64,000 nt of DNA, from assembly GCF_036046055.1 (NCBI RefSeq), contig NZ_CP107939.1, forward strand, positions 1,116,001 through 1,180,000. The letters are read 5' to 3'. Positions 1-13,081 of the stretch are shown here, in pieces. This stretch comes from Nocardia sp. NBC_00403. Its GTDB lineage: Bacteria > Actinomycetota > Actinomycetes > Mycobacteriales > Mycobacteriaceae. Below the pieces are notes generated by a model. That model did no database searches, was not told the DNA's origin, and was given only the letters and a program-made list of their open reading frames with translations. A program made the position numbers and the translations under genes. Position 1 is the stretch's first letter. The number at the start of each line of letters is the position of its first letter.

Positions 1-1091
1 TGATCCGGCTCGGGACCGAACGCGCCAGAATCGGCGCCACCGTCGTGAACGCGGGCCGGGAGCTCCGCATCGATCTGGAACTGAATCAGGGCGCCGCCAA
101 TCGCGCCCAGATCAACCGCTCTCCGGTCCGCCGGCCGCGCGAGATTCTCGGCATTCTCCAGACGGTGCTCTTCGCGCCCGAGGATCTTGCGCTGGTGCGC
201 GGTGATCCCGGCGAGCGCAGACGGTTCATGGACGAGTTGTGCACAGCCAGATTGCCTCGGCTCGCCGCGGACCGCGCCGACTACGACCGCGTGCTGCGGC
301 AGCGTTCGGCGTTGCTGAAAACCGCAGGGCGACAAGGGCGATCGAGGGGATCCGGCACCGCCGAACTGACCACCCTCGACGTCTGGGACGGACACCTTGC
401 GTCGCATGCCTCGGTGCTGCTCGCCGAACGCTTGCGGCTTGTGCACGACCTGTATCCCTATCTCGCACAGTCCTATGCGTCGATCGCGCCCGAATCGCGG
501 CCCGCCGCAATCGGTTACCGCAGTGCCACGCTGCCTCCGGAATTCCTGGATCCAGCCCGGGCACCGCTGCCGGGGGACATCGAGGCATTGGAGACGATCA
601 TGCTGCAGGAGCTGACGGCGGCGCGACCGAAGGAATTGGAGCGCGGCGTCTGCCTGGTCGGGCCGCACCGCGACGACCTCGACCTCATGCTCGGCACCGC
701 ACCGGCCAAGGGGTTCGCCAGTCACGGCGAATCATGGTCCTTCGCCCTCGCCCTTCGCCTCGGCGCGTTCGAACTGCTACGTGCCACCGCGGCGGAGCCG
801 GTGCTGCTGCTGGACGATGTTTTCGCCGAACTCGACCGCCGCAGGCGCACCGCACTTGCGGCGGTGGCCGCGGGTGCGGAGCAGGTATTGATCACCGCCG
901 CCGTCCCCGAAGACGTGCCTGCGGAACTGGCGGCGGTTGCGCTGCGCGTGGAAACGAGTGGTGGGTCCGACGGCCGGATCTCCCGGATCGTGGAGCCGGT
1001 AGCCGAGGCGCTCGGCTCGCCTCCGGCCGAGGGCGCAGGCGTCGGCGACGACATCGAGAACAGCCCGGATAGCGCGTCCGCGACCAACTGA
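1..1091 (+). CDS. recF: RecF recombination/replication-repair ATPase, 5' end outside window
   Basis: RecF is an SMC/ABC-like ATPase that binds gapped DNA and helps load RecA. Only the C-terminal 362 residues or so are present: the frame is open from base 3 with no start, so the Walker A region lies upstream. Visible hallmarks are the family stretch around [14 protein letters not shown], the ABC signature-like [12 protein letters not shown] near base 720, and the Walker B motif [12 protein letters not shown] near bases 800-830. The position directly before dciA and gyrB is the standard actinobacterial oriC order (dnaA-dnaN-recF-dciA-gyrB), so dnaA and dnaN should lie just left of the window. 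The acidic, low-complexity C-terminus after the Walker B region is not conserved. Identity is essentially certain; only the start is missing. Confidence 0.97.
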   Translation, partial: IRLGTERARIGATVVNAGRELRIDLELNQGAANRAQINRSPVRRPREILGILQTVLFAPEDLALVRGDPGERRRFMDELCTARLPRLAADRADYDRVLRQRSALLKTAGRQGRSRGSGTAELTTLDVWDGHLASHASVLLAERLRLVHDLYPYLAQSYASIAPESRPAAIGYRSATLPPEFLDPARAPLPGDIEALETIMLQELTAARPKELERGVCLVGPHRDDLDLMLGTAPAKGFASHGESWSFALALRLGAFELLRATAAEPVLLLDDVFAELDRRRRTALAAVAAGAEQVLITAAVPEDVPAELAAVALRVETSGGSDGRISRIVEPVAEALGSPPAEGAGVGDDIENSPDSASATN

Positions 1092-1187
1092 CGGGTTCGG
1101 ACACCCTGTCGGTGTGCTCCCGTACAGTGACCCATGCGTCGGCGGTGCTGCCACCGGCGCGGACACATCGGCCGGACTACCAACACT

Positions 1188-1196
1188 TGTGGATAA
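1188..1196 (-). promoter_or_regulatory. DnaA box (TTATCCACA on the minus strand)
   Basis: The + strand reads TGTGGATAA, the exact complement of the E. coli-type 9-mer TTATCCACA; the actinobacterial consensus is TTGTCCACA. It lies about 100 bases downstream of the recF stop in a non-coding gap. A single box is a weak signal, but its position near the expected origin makes DnaA binding plausible. Confidence 0.5.
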
Positions 1197-1363
1197 ATTC
1201 GGCCCGGTCACCCGCTTCTCGGACCGGTGGATCCCGACTCGGTGTGGCATCGACCGATACCCGGCAACAAGAAAACGCCGAAATGGGCGTGGAATGTGAT
1301 GGCCGACACCCTTGGCCGGCCGTTCGGTCGCGGAACCCCTCGCCGTGCGCCGGCAAGCCGGGG

Positions 1364-1396
1364 GCTGGGGACAAAGTGAACAAAGCTGGGGACAAA
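1364..1396 (+). repeat. Two 12-base direct repeats, 21-base period, DnaA-box-like
   Basis: GCTGGGGACAAA occurs at 1364-1375 and again at 1385-1396, exactly 21 bases apart, about two helical turns. The core TGGGGACAA is the complement of TTGTCCCCA, one base from the actinobacterial DnaA box TTGTCCACA. The pair ends 27 bases before the dciA start, so it could bind a regulator of dciA, with DnaA the obvious candidate. Confidence 0.45.
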
Positions 1397-1423
1397 TCAA
1401 GTGCGTGCGAACGGAGCAGGTCG

Positions 1424-1993
1424 ATGAACGATCAGCCTGAACAGGGCGCCTCCGCACCGCAGCCCGGTGTGGAGCCGGAGCTGCGTGGGATCGATCTGGC
1501 ACGGCGGGCCCTCGAGGAAGCCCGGGCGGCCGCCAAAGCCAGCGGCAAGTCGGTGGGGCAGGGACGTGCGTCACCGCGCCGGAATCTGCGGGCCGGCGCC
1601 AGGCGGCGAACCGGATGGTCGGGCGCGCGGCCGGACGAGCGTGATCCACAGCTGCTGGGCAGGCTGACCGGGTCGATCGCGAAGAACCGTGGCTGGTCGA
1701 CGAAGGTCGCGGAGGGCATGGTTCTCGGCCGTTGGTCCGGCGTGGTCGGTGACGATATCGCCTCGCACGCCACGCCGGTGACACTGAAGGACGGCGTCCT
1801 CAGCATCGCCGCCGAATCCACCGCATGGGCCACGCAACTGCGCATGCTGCAGGGACAGATCTTGGCGAAGATCAATGCCGCGGTCGGCCAGGGTGTGGTC
1901 ACCTCGTTGCGCATCTCCGGCCCGGCGGCGCCGAGCTGGCGCAAAGGCGAACGGCATATCAAGGGGCGCGGACCCCGGGATACGTACGGATAG
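1424..1993 (+). CDS. dciA: DciA-type replicative helicase-associated protein (DUF721)
   Basis: This 189-residue protein matches the DUF721/DciA family, the ancestral loader or operator of the replicative helicase DnaB; the mycobacterial homologue Rv0004 has the same place and a similar length. The N-terminal 80 residues are basic and low complexity, rich in Arg, Ala and Gly. The conserved domain follows from about residue 75, with the recognisable run [19 protein letters not shown] and then a [18 protein letters not shown] segment typical of the family. I chose the ATG at 1424 because GGAGCAGG sits just upstream and because it gives the usual length. The frame stays open further upstream, but that part looks non-coding. 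It acts in the cytoplasm in replication initiation or progression. Confidence 0.88.
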   Translation: MNDQPEQGASAPQPGVEPELRGIDLARRALEEARAAAKASGKSVGQGRASPRRNLRAGARRRTGWSGARPDERDPQLLGRLTGSIAKNRGWSTKVAEGMVLGRWSGVVGDDIASHATPVTLKDGVLSIAAESTAWATQLRMLQGQILAKINAAVGQGVVTSLRISGPAAPSWRKGERHIKGRGPRDTYG

Positions 1994-4648
<2,655 letters not shown>

Positions 4649-4709
4649 CCGACGTGAATTGCGCTGCGTCAACGCGAATTCCACGTCCGGTTCCTAAGGA
4701 GACCTACAG

Positions 4710-7226
<2,517 letters not shown>

Positions 7227-7264
7227 CCCCCAGCGGCGGCAACGAACGGATCTAAGGATTCCCA

Positions 7265-8386
7265 TTGACCACTCCGAATCAGCCGAATGACGAGCGGCAC
7301 CAGACGAACGGCGTGACCGAACGGATCGCACCGTCACCGATTCCGCCTCGGCCGATCCCTCGGCCGGTCGCTTCGGCCGAGAACGGGCAGCAGGGTGGCC
7401 CGCAGGGTGGTGCCCAGCCGCATGAAATGTCCAACCAGCAGGGCGATTTCGCCTCCCAGCAGGGTGGTCCGCAGCAAGCGGCCGCGCAGCAGGGTTCGCC
7501 GCAGCAGTCGGCGCCGGAGCAGAACTCCGGCGCCGCGCGGCCCGAATCGTTCGACCAGCAGACGGCGCGGATGAACAACTCCCCAGAGTCCAAGCCGTCC
7601 AGCGGCAGCGATAAAGCACCTGGCAACGGTGGGGGCCCGTCGCCCTACCAGCAGGACGGCTGGGCGCAGTTGCCGCAGCGGGAGCCGCAGTCCAACCTGT
7701 ACCGCCCCGGTCAGGCTCCGGTGACCGGTCGTCCGGGCACCGGATCGGGTGGTCTCGGCGGCGGTGGCGGTCTCGGCGGCAGCACGAGCAACGCCCGCAC
7801 CACCGCCGACCTCGCGGCCAAGGCGGCCCGCAAGGAAGCGGCGATGGTGAAGTCGGTCGGCATCGACGGACCGACGCGCAGCATCGCGCGGCCGGAGCTG
7901 ATCAAGGACATGCCGGACCTCTCCGAGATCCGGCATCCGCTGCCCCCGATGATGGAGTCGACGGGTCCGCAGCCGCCCATCTCGCCCGCAGTGCCTGTCG
8001 CGGTGGCCGCGGCTGTCGCCTCCGGTGAGCCGCTGCGCGCCACTGTGCAGATCCGCAGGATCGATCCATGGTCCACTTTGAAGATTTCGCTGGTGATCAG
8101 CGTGGCGATGTTCTTCGTGTGGATGCTCGCCGTCGGCCTGCTCTACATCGTGCTCGAGGGCATGGGTGTGTGGGAGCGGCTCAACAACACCTTCACCGAC
8201 ATGGTGTCGCAGGACAGCGGTTCGGTGGGGATGATCGACGCGGGCACGGTCTTCGGCTACGCCGGTGTCATCGGTCTGATCAACGTGGTGCTTTTCACCG
8301 CGCTCGCGACCGTCGGCACCTTCATCTACAACCAGTGCTGCGACCTCGTCGGCGGCATCCAGATAACCCTGGCCGACCCCGACTAG
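7265..8386 (+). CDS. DUF3566 membrane protein downstream of gyrA (Rv0007-like)
   Basis: This 373-residue protein belongs to the actinobacterial DUF3566 family that sits after gyrA; M. tuberculosis Rv0007 is the equivalent. Residues 1-250 are low complexity and probably disordered: Gln/Gly-rich runs such as QQGGPQ recur, followed by Pro/Gly-rich stretches. The conserved part is C-terminal, with a first membrane segment near [20 protein letters not shown] and a second near [20 protein letters not shown], ending in [14 protein letters not shown]. The start is a TTG with AAGGA six bases upstream; no better start exists nearby. The gap to gyrA is 38 bases, so it likely shares the gyr transcript. 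Molecular function is unknown; a long cytoplasmic tail anchored by two helices is what the sequence supports. Confidence 0.9.
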   Translation: MTTPNQPNDERHQTNGVTERIAPSPIPPRPIPRPVASAENGQQGGPQGGAQPHEMSNQQGDFASQQGGPQQAAAQQGSPQQSAPEQNSGAARPESFDQQTARMNNSPESKPSSGSDKAPGNGGGPSPYQQDGWAQLPQREPQSNLYRPGQAPVTGRPGTGSGGLGGGGGLGGSTSNARTTADLAAKAARKEAAMVKSVGIDGPTRSIARPELIKDMPDLSEIRHPLPPMMESTGPQPPISPAVPVAVAAAVASGEPLRATVQIRRIDPWSTLKISLVISVAMFFVWMLAVGLLYIVLEGMGVWERLNNTFTDMVSQDSGSVGMIDAGTVFGYAGVIGLINVVLFTALATVGTFIYNQCCDLVGGIQITLADPD

Positions 8387-8400
8387 GGACGATTTCCAGC

Positions 8401-8442
8401 CGGCCGGTAGCGACCCTGCACAGGGCCGCTACCGGCCGTTTT
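8401..8442 (+). terminator. Rho-independent terminator after the gyr operon
   Basis: CGGCCGGTAGCG at 8401-8412 pairs perfectly with CGCTACCGGCCG at 8427-8438, and a CCC/GGG inner stem flanks the loop. A TTTT run follows at 8439-8442. It lies 15 bases after the DUF3566 gene stop. Confidence 0.8.
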
Positions 8443-8519
8443 GGTCTTCGGTAGGCCGGTAGGGTAATCTCGTGCCTCGGTTCGGTTAACAGCTTCGGCG
8501 GGGAATCAGGACTGGTTCA

Positions 8520-8593
8520 GGGCCTATAGCTCAGGCGGTTAGAGCGCTTCGCTGATAACGAAGAGGTCGGAGGTTCAAGTCCTCCTAGGCCCA
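8520..8593 (+). tRNA. ileT: tRNA-Ile(GAT)
   Basis: A complete 74-base cloverleaf. The acceptor stem GGGCCTA (8520-8526) pairs with TAGGCCC (8586-8592), with discriminator A at 8593. The anticodon GAT is at 8554-8556 in the loop CTGATAA. The T arm contains GGTTCAAGTCC. The CCA end is not encoded. Confidence 0.97.
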
Positions 8594-9314
8594 CCTACAT
8601 TTCCACCTTCGAGTCACGTTACTCATTCAATGTCCGCCAGCACATGGCATCGCTCGGGTCGAGCCGAGAAGCAAGTGGTCGGATCCTGCCGCGCGATGTT
8701 GGATTGTCCGCCGCCGAACCTGCGTGATACCTGTCCCCAACAGTGGTGAGACGCCGCCAGGAATTCCCGGCGCGGTTCTAGAACCCGCGCCGATCGTCGA
8801 TGCGTATGGAGCCAAGCCTGGCCGGCGGGGACTCTTCCCGATCGTGCATCATGTCTCCGATCGGGAACACGGCACTGCTGCGCATTCTCGCGTCGACCGC
8901 ACCGCACCGCCGCGTCGAGCCGGGAACGATGACCGGGATTGTCGGTGCAGAAACCATTGAGCGACAGTGCATCTGTGATCAGACAGGGGAGGGCCGTGTC
9001 ACCCGGTACGGGGCGGCCCGCAATGTGGTTGTCTGCTTCGAGCTGAGCCTTCGAGATGCCTGCCGACGATCGACCGCCGCGGTGCGCCGGTACCGAGGAA
9101 GCGGTGCCGAGCTTCTCAGATATGGGAAGACCGGAGAAAGCGTGAAGAATCGGAAACGTACCATCCATCGAGGAGGTGTCATGCGCAAAGAGCTGGGTGT
9201 GAACCCTAACTCACAACCGATGACCTCGCGGACCGGCATGTCTGTTCCGTTCACGTCATGCTGCCGGTTCGTCACTGGCGCGGCGGTTCTTCAGATGCTG
9301 AGGGAGTGGTAATC
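8594..9314. other. 721-base gap at the left end of the accessory island
   Basis: I see no gene I can support. Frames on both strands exist, but they are Arg/Ser/Thr-rich, have no family resemblance and shadow one another. No tRNA-Ala is found here, although it follows tRNA-Ile closely in mycobacteria. No repeat of the tRNA-Ile 3' end was noticed. Confidence 0.5.
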
Positions 9315-9644
9315 GTGTCGGAAGGCTGGGCCCGCGACATACACCCCGATACGGTGTCAGCGATCAAATCCGGCCGGAATGTCGTGCACACTATCGACGA
9401 CATGCTGGAGCGGATCGACCGGATCCGTGCCCGGCGTCCGTCGCCAACCTCCCGGGTGATTCCCGAGGTGGACGGCCTGGGCAGGCTCACGGATATGTAC
9501 ATCGCCCCGGGAACGATCGCGCATGCCACGAGCAGCGAGGAGCTGGTGGCCGACATCATGGCGGCGATTCGGGAAAGCACCGACGACGCTCTGCGGCAGC
9601 ACAAGATTGCTGTCCAGGAGACGACCCTGCCCCCGTTGCCATGA
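9315..9644 (+). CDS. YbaB/EbfC-like small protein
   Basis: This is a 109-residue protein. The central run DGLGRLTDMYIAPGTIAHAT, followed by a helix SSEELVADIMAAIRESTDDAL, matches the YbaB/EbfC pattern: a beta-strand with a D-x-x-G-R-L turn, then a long amphipathic helix. YbaB/EbfC proteins are small nucleoid-associated dimers; in Nocardia and Mycobacterium divergent copies often sit in accessory or secretion-type loci, where their role is unproven. I chose the GTG at 9315 because AGGGA lies nine bases upstream; a GTG at 9306 is possible. It opens a compact run of + strand genes up to 14881. The assignment is by pattern, not by strong identity. Confidence 0.7.
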   Translation: MSEGWARDIHPDTVSAIKSGRNVVHTIDDMLERIDRIRARRPSPTSRVIPEVDGLGRLTDMYIAPGTIAHATSSEELVADIMAAIRESTDDALRQHKIAVQETTLPPLP

Positions 9645-9693
9645 CCGAGTCCGTAACTCGTCGGCGCGACCGACGATGCCCAGGAGTGATGCG

Positions 9694-10038
9694 GTGACGG
9701 ATCTGGATACTTCGAGCGATGTCGGGCAAGCGCAGCCCGATTGGCGCAATCTGATCTATGAGGTGTTCAACCCTGACTACTCGGTTGGTGTGGCCTGCGA
9801 CCGCAGCGGCACGATCGTCGGTCTGCATCTCGGCGACGGAGTCTGGGACAACACCGACAGCTGGCTTGCCAACGAGCTCGTCCGAGTCGCGCGGCTCGCC
9901 TATCTGAAGTCCCGGGTAGGTCGGCGTGCGGAGTTGCTGCACAACGGCGCGTGGCCGAGCATCGCCGATTCGTTGGGTTTGATCACCGAGACCGAGTACA
10001 AATTCCGGGAACAGGCCGAGTTCGGTCGAGAGGTCTGA
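9694..10038 (+). CDS. Small protein, probably a second YbaB-like fold
   Basis: This is a 114-residue protein of unknown function. Its middle, CDRSGTIVGLHLGDGVWDN, followed by a helix with ANELVRVARLAYLKSRVGRR, repeats the strand-turn-helix plan of the preceding gene, so I infer a divergent YbaB/EbfC-like partner; the pair might form a heterodimer. The GTG at 9694 has AGGAG seven bases upstream; an in-frame ATG at 9676 would add six residues but overlaps that ribosome-binding site. The gap to the previous gene is 49 bases. The stop TGA overlaps the ATG of a 41-residue frame by one base, suggesting translational coupling onward. The sequence supports an expressed gene; the fold is inference. 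Confidence 0.6.
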   Translation: MTDLDTSSDVGQAQPDWRNLIYEVFNPDYSVGVACDRSGTIVGLHLGDGVWDNTDSWLANELVRVARLAYLKSRVGRRAELLHNGAWPSIADSLGLITETEYKFREQAEFGREV

Positions 10039-10163
10039 TGGTGATCGATGCGGAAACCGGACATAACGAGTCGGCTGTCCCGTCCTGGACGGATCGCTCG
10101 TCCCAAACATGGGGATGCCTAAGAATTGTTATACAGGTAGGAATGGAGGGTTCATCGTCATGA
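10038..10163 (+). CDS. Possible 41-residue coupled small protein
   Basis: A short frame starts with ATG in a TGATG overlap with the preceding gene's stop and ends in an ATGA overlap with the next gene's start. Both joins are classic translational-coupling arrangements, the main support for this gene. The product begins MVIDAETGHNESAVPSWTD and has no motif I recognise, no signal peptide and one Cys. The run AGAATTGTTATA near its end is AT-rich for this genome and the GGAGGG for the next gene lies inside it. It may instead simply be the leader of the next gene. Confidence 0.35.
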   Translation: MVIDAETGHNESAVPSWTDRSSQTWGCLRIVIQVGMEGSSS

Positions 10164-10471
10164 ACTACTTTCAAGATTCGCAAGCGCAGCGCAAAGAGGC
10201 CGACCTCACCATCGTCGCCGGCGCAAACACCAGTGCCCAGGGCCAAAGCGATCCGGAATGGGGTCGTAAGTGCGAGGAGATGTACGGCAAGGGCGCCAAC
10301 GCGTTCAAGGTATTCGGCGAGCAGTACATGGACGATCGTAAGATCGGCTACACCACAACGGGTGATGGCCTGACCGATTCGGGTTACATACGGCACGACA
10401 GCACGAATGCATTCGAGTCTCATGATGGCGAGGCGGGCCAAGTGGTACGGAAGACGATACCCGGGGCGTGA
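10160..10471 (+). CDS. Hypothetical 103-residue protein of the accessory operon
   Basis: I do not recognise this protein. It has 103 residues, no membrane segment and no signal peptide, and is rich in polar and charged residues: an N-terminal MNYFQDSQAQRKEADLTIV, a helical middle with PEWGRKCEEMYGKGANAFK, and a Gly/Asp/Ser-rich tail. There is no W-x-G motif of the kind seen in ESX substrates. The ATG at 10160 has GGAGGG nine bases upstream. It overlaps the small frame before it by four bases, and the next reading frames follow within 45 bases. Context suggests it works with the large lectin-like protein encoded downstream, for example as a small partner or chaperone, but that is inference. 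Confidence 0.6.
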   Translation: MNYFQDSQAQRKEADLTIVAGANTSAQGQSDPEWGRKCEEMYGKGANAFKVFGEQYMDDRKIGYTTTGDGLTDSGYIRHDSTNAFESHDGEAGQVVRKTIPGA

Positions 10472-10513
10472 GTCCGTAGTGAGCTTCCGGTTATCTGTGG
10501 AGAAGGATTAAGT

Positions 10514-10573
10514 ATGGTTGTTCCCGGTTTGCGAATGGTTCGCCGCCACCTGTGTGATCGGGGGCTGCACTGA
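10514..10573 (+). CDS. Possible 19-residue leader peptide
   Basis: ATG at 10514 follows an AGAAGGA ribosome-binding site and encodes MVVPGLRMVRRHLCDRGLH. Its TGA overlaps the ATG of the large downstream gene by one base (TGATG). The frame may couple translation of the downstream gene. Support is positional only. Confidence 0.3.
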   Translation: MVVPGLRMVRRHLCDRGLH

Positions 10574-13068
10574 TGGTTTCTAAAGACGAAGAAAAGAAGA
10601 AGGCGGAGCTAAACGGCAAGGCGGACATCAAGGGCGGTGTCCTGAATTGGGAAGACAGAATTCATGAAGGGAATTGGCTTTATTCCAAGAATGAAAAGTA
10701 CCGGATGGGTATGCTGGATGGCCGAATGGTCATCCAGGAATACCCAAGCGGAAATATAATTCAGGAGCGTGGAGATAGGTTCAGTGGTGCCACGCATCTG
10801 CGATTCGAAGATCAAGATCAAGATGGTTCTGAAACCAGGCTCGAGTTTCATAACGACGACGAAGACGACAACGAAATCGGCGATGGGGTTTCGAATCCTG
10901 ATCAGGATAATAACAATCGCGGTGCTGCCTGGAGAGAAAACTGGGACGACGTCAATGCGGATATGCCGACCCAGTACATTCTCACGAATGACGGCCAGCT
11001 TCTTGCAATAAAGAACCGGGTCCCGGAAGGTTGGGACGGGAATTACAACGGCCAAGACCCTAATGTCATATGGCGCCAGGAAAAAACTGACGACGCCCTC
11101 AAGCGGGATTACCTCCGTAACGACGGAGGGGATATCAACAAATTCGAAGCTGGCGACAAGCTATCGAGATTCCCGCTGGAATTCAAAGTGCCACCAGGAA
11201 AGATTTCATCCGATCTGGATCTGTTCATTAAAGCTTACAACTTTCAGTTGAAAAACTTGATGCATCAGTTGGGTACGGGAAGGAGCGACAAAGCCAGTTA
11301 TGATAGTTTCCTTTCTCCGAAAGAAAAAGACAAAGACAAAAATAATCGCGATGACAATATCGACGCGGATTTCGTCAAGAATCTAGCGACGCAAGGCGTT
11401 GGTGTAGGCGTGACTACGCAAAAGTACACCGAAAATCTCGGAAAACTTGGGCAGATAAAATCGTACTGGCAGGCGGCCGATGCCCTTTTTGATTCAAAAG
11501 AAGATAAGCTCTTTGTAGGTAACGAACAGTACTATAAGTCTATGTACAATGCGGTGCATACGGCCCATGAAAGTATCTGGAACCAGCTTGTAACCGGGCA
11601 GGCCTACGATAAAAACAAAGACTTCAACCCTGATACGCTAAAGGTAGACGAAAAAGGCGTTGCGACCAGCGAAAATGGCGTAAAAGTAGTTGATGAATAC
11701 AAAGCCGGTGGCATCCAGAACGTTGCCGAGGAATTTCCAATTTATGGGATAATAAAGCAGGCGGTCCAGCACTGCGTGGATCAGGTTACGGCGTATACGG
11801 ATTTTGTTGCGAGCCTCCCTGCGGATTTGAAGCCCCCAGCCCCCGCAACCCCCGCCTCGAGTACCGACTCGGATACCGATAAAACCGATCCCGCTAAAGC
11901 CGCTGCCGATAAGGCTATAAAGGAAGCTAACGATAGGGCTGCCGCCGCTGAAAAAGACGCGAAGGAAGCCAACGATAGAGCCGCCGCCGCTGAAAAAGCC
12001 GCAAAGGAAGCTGCCGCCAAAACCCCCGGGCCAGCTCAACCGGCGGTCAATCCCATCATTCCGGCCAATAATCAGCAGCAGCCGGGCCAGCAGCAGCAGC
12101 CGGGCCAGCAGCAAAATCTGACTTCTTCTGACCTCAGTGCTATAAAGCCGGTTGTGGATACGGGCACCGGCACAGAAACCGGCACAGAAACCGGCAAAGA
12201 AACCGGCACAGATACCGGTACGGGCAAGGGCACCGGCAGCACGTCGGAGACCCCGGGCGTCGATGCAATTCTGGCGGAGTTGAAGAAGCCCATAGGAAAT
12301 AGTTCGGGGAACAACACGCCCGCCAACACCGGCAATGTCCAGCCCCCCGCTAGCCAGATGCCTTTCGATCCGTCGACGCTGATGCTCGCGAACGCTATGC
12401 AGCCCAAACACGACATGCAGCAGGGCGACGGCCTCAGCAGTAAAGATCGTCGGGAATTCGAAGAGTTCAAAGACGAAAAACGTCGCAACGCGCAAGCCGG
12501 CGGACCCGCTACCGCCACACCCGCGGTTCAGACGACTCCTCCCGGTGTGACCGCACCCGCCAATGTCGGCACGCCGCCGCCGGTTGCGGCACCGGGCGCA
12601 TCGGTGGACTTCCCGCTGCCGGACAAATCGACCGTTCAGGTTCCCTCGTCGGTCGCGGAGGCTTTGCAGAAGCAGATACAGAACCCAGCCATCGATGCGG
12701 CAGTGGCATACGCAGGTACCCCGGGTGAGAACAAGGGGAATTGGACGCCTGTCGACCCCAACTCCGGCAACATGACGTCGGGCGATACGGTGCTGTACGT
12801 GAGCCCTGACGGTCAGCAGCACTACGCGATGGTCGTCAAGAACCAGAACGGCTATTTCATTCTGGACGGCGGCAACCTCGTTCCCCTCCCCGATCTCAAC
12901 AGCCCCCCGCTGACCGATAAATACGGGGAATCCAGAGGCTTCTGGCATCCGTCCGGTTTGGATGCCGCCGCAGTTCCGGACCCCGCTTCCGCTGAGCCAC
13001 CGCCGCCGGTAGTGAGTCAGACGCTGCCCTCGGGCCCGCCGCCGGTCACGCCACCTAAGCAGATCTGA
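10573..13068 (+). CDS. Large low-GC mosaic protein with lectin-like N-terminus
   Basis: The 831-residue product is unlike anything I can name outright. Residues 1-180 contain two segments resembling bulb-type (B) lectin repeats: NWLYSKNEKYRMGMLDGRMVI and, later, YILTNDGQLLAIKN ending in a VIW strand. Residues 200-420 look helical and charged. Residues about 420-480 are an Ala/Lys/Asp/Glu coiled-coil-like repeat (KEANDRAAAAEKDA twice), then a Gln/Pro linker and a Thr/Gly/Glu repeat built on TETGTETG. A globular C-terminal region (about 700-810) has SGDTVLY...HYAMVV, recalling an NlpC/P60-like strand pattern but without a catalytic Cys. No signal peptide or membrane helix is seen. The first 1.7 kb is much more AT-rich than its neighbours, suggesting transfer. 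Start is an ATG overlapping a 19-residue frame. Confidence 0.7.
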   Translation: MVSKDEEKKKAELNGKADIKGGVLNWEDRIHEGNWLYSKNEKYRMGMLDGRMVIQEYPSGNIIQERGDRFSGATHLRFEDQDQDGSETRLEFHNDDEDDNEIGDGVSNPDQDNNNRGAAWRENWDDVNADMPTQYILTNDGQLLAIKNRVPEGWDGNYNGQDPNVIWRQEKTDDALKRDYLRNDGGDINKFEAGDKLSRFPLEFKVPPGKISSDLDLFIKAYNFQLKNLMHQLGTGRSDKASYDSFLSPKEKDKDKNNRDDNIDADFVKNLATQGVGVGVTTQKYTENLGKLGQIKSYWQAADALFDSKEDKLFVGNEQYYKSMYNAVHTAHESIWNQLVTGQAYDKNKDFNPDTLKVDEKGVATSENGVKVVDEYKAGGIQNVAEEFPIYGIIKQAVQHCVDQVTAYTDFVASLPADLKPPAPATPASSTDSDTDKTDPAKAAADKAIKEANDRAAAAEKDAKEANDRAAAAEKAAKEAAAKTPGPAQPAVNPIIPANNQQQPGQQQQPGQQQNLTSSDLSAIKPVVDTGTGTETGTETGKETGTDTGTGKGTGSTSETPGVDAILAELKKPIGNSSGNNTPANTGNVQPPASQMPFDPSTLMLANAMQPKHDMQQGDGLSSKDRREFEEFKDEKRRNAQAGGPATATPAVQTTPPGVTAPANVGTPPPVAAPGASVDFPLPDKSTVQVPSSVAEALQKQIQNPAIDAAVAYAGTPGENKGNWTPVDPNSGNMTSGDTVLYVSPDGQQHYAMVVKNQNGYFILDGGNLVPLPDLNSPPLTDKYGESRGFWHPSGLDAAAVPDPASAEPPPPVVSQTLPSGPPPVTPPKQI

Positions 13069-13081
13069 TCGGACGGAGCAG

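Larger units (their letters stand above)
1092..1423. other. recF-dciA intergenic region with DnaA-box-like sites
   Basis: No convincing gene is seen in these 332 bases. An open frame runs through on the + strand into dciA, but it lacks a ribosome-binding site and family-like sequence before 1424. The stretch holds a perfect TGTGGATAA at 1188-1196 and a pair of 12-base direct repeats at 1364-1396. Confidence 0.6.

Noticed and set aside
8623..9168. Minus-strand frame of 181 residues after tRNA-Ile
   Set aside because: No start signal, no family pattern, overlapped by a similar frame on the + strand.
9315..10471. ESX/WXG100 substrate genes
   Set aside because: None of the small proteins has a W-x-G motif or the helical-hairpin layout, and no ESX ATPase or membrane component is in the window.
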